Shown here: piece after piece, positions 5,599-6,805 of the stretch
Position numbering within the stretch: position 1 is the first letter of the stretch
Layout of the letters: each line of letters opens with the position of its first letter
NCBI GenBank assembly: GCA_020427905.1
Contig: JAGQNU010000057.1
Span: 1 to 6,805, forward strand
Length of the DNA: 6,805 nucleotides
Reading direction: 5' to 3'
Origin: Candidatus Saccharimonadota bacterium
Lineage (GTDB): Bacteria; Patescibacteriota; Saccharimonadia; Saccharimonadales; UBA7683
Program-made: the position numbers and the translations under genes
Notes under the pieces: generated by a model
Seen by the model: the letters and a program-made list of their open reading frames with translations, nothing else
Told to the model about the DNA's origin: nothing
Databases searched by the model: none

Positions 5599-6489
5599 TT
5601 AGGCTGCTATTGGCAGGATCGGGAGTGATGTATCTCCAAGTTGAGCACCAGTTGCAAAGTTGAAGTATGTCATACCTGCTGCCAGCTCAGTTGCCTTATG
5701 TGTGTCACCGCCAACAAATTGGGTAGCTGAATCACCCAGCGCCCAGGCATCAACCACAAATACACCGTAATCGACTCCATAATCTTCAGCAATTCGAGCA
5801 CGATCAATAGTCGTATTTGCCACACCATTGAGTACAATCGCAACCTCAAGATGGTCGCCAATATAGTGCTCGTATTCTGCGCCAGCTCCATGAGCTGCCT
5901 TAACTACAGACTCTCTGTCATTTGCAAAGAATGTATTATCACGTGAGTAGGTGAGTCCATTTTTGTGAATGTCTTCGGCTACGACATCTGCAATATTGAC
6001 CCCATGGTTCACAGCAAGCTTATGCAAAGAGGTTCCATGATTGCCAATAAGCGAGAAGATGTCGCGTGCCCTGGCGCACGCGCCGCAATCGCACGCAGAG
6101 TGATCGCCGCCGTGAACACCCATTGGTAAACCTTGCTCGAGCGCATGCGCAGTCTCCGCCTCAACGATAGCGAGCTCACTACCATGTTCACGAGCGCCCC
6201 ACGCAAGAAGCCCACCATACACGATGCTCAAGAACCCACCCGCTGAGTTTGGATCAAACTCACGAATAGTACCCTCACGGACTCGGCCATCAACACACCA
6301 TTTTATAAAGTTTTGTGTGACAGGTACGTTATACTTCCCGTGTGCAATATCACCATACAGCCGTTGGAGCGTGTCCAGATTGAGCTCGCCTGAGGCAAGA
6401 CGGCTGTCTACACCAATACTACCGAGGCCAAGACCATCATAGTCGCCAAGTCGGTGCAAAGATTCAAGTTGTACTGCTGTTTGTTTCAC
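5599..6489 (-). CDS. Zeta-class (cadmium/zinc) carbonic anhydrase-like protein
   Basis: 296 residues, no signal peptide, probably cytoplasmic. CVDGR (65-69) followed by DPNSAGG (79-85), and then GVHGGDH-x4-CGAC (124-138), resemble the metal-binding motifs of CDCA-type carbonic anhydrases first described in diatoms, in which the metal is held by Cys, His and Cys. The likely ligands here are C65, H126 (or H130) and C135. C133 and C138 add two cysteines next to the last one. Such enzymes interconvert CO2 and bicarbonate. Only one repeat is present, against three in the diatom protein. Activity is inferred from motifs alone, and a related metal-binding protein with another role is possible. The GTG start is set by AAGGAG at 6496-6501, six bases upstream. 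It follows atpC in the same direction but has its own promoter-like region. Confidence 0.6.
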   Translation of the reverse strand: MKQTAVQLESLHRLGDYDGLGLGSIGVDSRLASGELNLDTLQRLYGDIAHGKYNVPVTQNFIKWCVDGRVREGTIREFDPNSAGGFLSIVYGGLLAWGAREHGSELAIVEAETAHALEQGLPMGVHGGDHSACDCGACARARDIFSLIGNHGTSLHKLAVNHGVNIADVVAEDIHKNGLTYSRDNTFFANDRESVVKAAHGAGAEYEHYIGDHLEVAIVLNGVANTTIDRARIAEDYGVDYGVFVVDAWALGDSATQFVGGDTHKATELAAGMTYFNFATGAQLGDTSLPILPIAA

Positions 6490-6495
6490 AAACTA

Positions 6496-6501
6496 CTCCT
6501 T
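6496..6501 (-). promoter_or_regulatory. Ribosome-binding site deciding the GTG start of the carbonic anhydrase-like gene
   Basis: AAGGAG on the minus strand, 6 bases before the GTG whose first base is 6489. The stop codon of a short upstream frame (6500-6541) overlaps this site. Confidence 0.75.
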
Positions 6502-6541
6502 ACTTACATATGTGATATTTGTCACAAAACACAAATACCAT
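6500..6541 (-). CDS. Possible 13-codon leader peptide before the carbonic anhydrase-like gene
   Basis: The frame encodes MVFVFCDKYHICK and its TAA overlaps the downstream Shine-Dalgarno sequence, an arrangement suited to translational coupling. It has its own AAGGAG (6546-6551), but only 4 bases before the ATG, which is tight. The CRP-like palindrome lies inside it. If transcription starts at the -10 box 6540-6545, the peptide would not be made; it could be made only from transcripts entering from atpC. It may be chance. Confidence 0.25.
   Translation of the reverse strand: MVFVFCDKYHICK
6511..6526. promoter_or_regulatory. Perfect CRP/FNR-family type operator
   Basis: TGTGA-TATTTG-TCACA matches the CRP consensus TGTGA-N6-TCACA at all ten defined bases. 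It lies 22 bases before the GTG start of the carbonic anhydrase-like gene, between it and atpC. Its centre is about 15 bases downstream of the transcription start predicted from the -10 at 6540-6545, a position that suggests repression. No regulator gene is in the window. Confidence 0.5.
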
Positions 6542-6567
6542 AATACTCCTTGGGAACAGTTTTTCAA
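6540..6567 (-). promoter_or_regulatory. Candidate promoter of the carbonic anhydrase-like gene
   Basis: On the minus strand, TTGAAA (6562-6567) and TATTAT (6540-6545) are separated by 16 bases, immediately after the atpC stop codon. Start predicted near 6533, leaving a leader of about 44 bases. Confidence 0.45.
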
Positions 6568-6570
6568 GTG

Positions 6571-6805
6571 TTATCTATGTCTACGTTTGTACTTAGCGAC
6601 GTTGAGACGGACCGCTTGACGATCAATCATTGCCTGAGCCTTATCAAGGCTTACTTTATCTTTGGCATCTGCGTAGGCTCGCTCGGCCGCAGCTAAAGCC
6701 TTTTTGGTGTTCTCCTCGTGGATGTCCTCGGCATGCACTGCCTCATCGGACAGTATTCTGATGGTGTTATCTAAGATCTCAATCACGCCACCGTCGGTTG
6801 CAAAA
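6571..6805 (-). CDS. atpC: F-type ATP synthase epsilon subunit, C-terminal part (5' end outside window)
   Basis: The visible 77 residues begin FATDGGVIEILDNTIRILSD, which matches the end of the epsilon beta-sandwich ('f.i.GG.leV..n.v.il.d'). The two-helix C-terminal domain follows (DEAVHAEDIHEE... to ...IDRQAVRLNVAKYKRRHR). Epsilon is part of the F1 central stalk; it couples rotation to catalysis, and its C-terminal helices can inhibit ATP hydrolysis. The gene runs off the right edge; the frame is open to base 6805. The GTG at 6786 is an internal valine, not the start. atpC normally ends the atp operon, so atpD and the other subunits should lie to the right. Confidence 0.92.
   Translation of the reverse strand, partial: FATDGGVIEILDNTIRILSDEAVHAEDIHEENTKKALAAAERAYADAKDKVSLDKAQAMIDRQAVRLNVAKYKRRHR

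Noticed and set aside
1..6805. CRISPR array or insertion sequence
   Set aside because: No regularly spaced direct repeats, no transposase-like frame and no terminal inverted repeats around any gene.

Overview
The window most resembles a chromosomal segment of a Patescibacteria/CPR bacterium, probably Candidatus Saccharibacteria (TM7). This is inferred from the look of the proteins: a UvrD helicase fused to a RecB-type nuclease, a Dus with an IHLRT motif, a zeta/cadmium-type carbonic anhydrase-like protein and a short membrane protein. No rRNA or marker gene confirms it. All genes fit the standard genetic code, with one possible exception at the left edge.

Layout. (1) 3-2744, +: the C-terminal two thirds of a helicase-nuclease. 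Its frame continues upstream of the first usable ATG but is broken by two TAG codons 12 bases apart. The Walker A part lies outside the window. (2) 2745-3680: a compact insert of unlike composition. A sigma70-like promoter (2760-2788) is followed by a run of closed RNA modules separated by 2-5 bases (one 20-base gap): a long hairpin, a D-arm-less tRNA-sized module, a 92-base branched hairpin, two tandem tRNA-like cloverleaves and a 12-bp-closed module. After them come a strong ribosome-binding site, a 43-residue zinc-binding protein and a hairpin across its stop codon. (3) 3681-4625, +: dus, tRNA-dihydrouridine synthase, with almost no 5' leader. (4) 4682-5596, +: a multi-pass membrane protein. 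(5) 5599-6489, -: a carbonic anhydrase-like protein, converging on (4) with a 2-base gap. (6) 6571-6805, -: the C-terminal part of atpC, the end of the ATP synthase operon running in from the right.

The chromosomal genes are housekeeping or general functions and do not form one pathway. The carbonic anhydrase-like gene follows atpC in the same direction but has its own candidate promoter and a perfect CRP-type palindrome.

The most interesting region is 2760-3520. Its small gene has no T-ending codon and 35 of 43 codons end in G or C, unlike its neighbours. Tandem tRNA-like units with odd anticodon arms, ornate RNA structure and a tiny zinc protein suggest phage- or actinobacterium-derived cargo. 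Saccharibacteria live on Actinobacteria, so a host or host-phage source is plausible but unproven. In architecture (large structured RNA with embedded tRNAs) it recalls GOLLD- and ROOL-type phage RNAs; family membership cannot be tested here.
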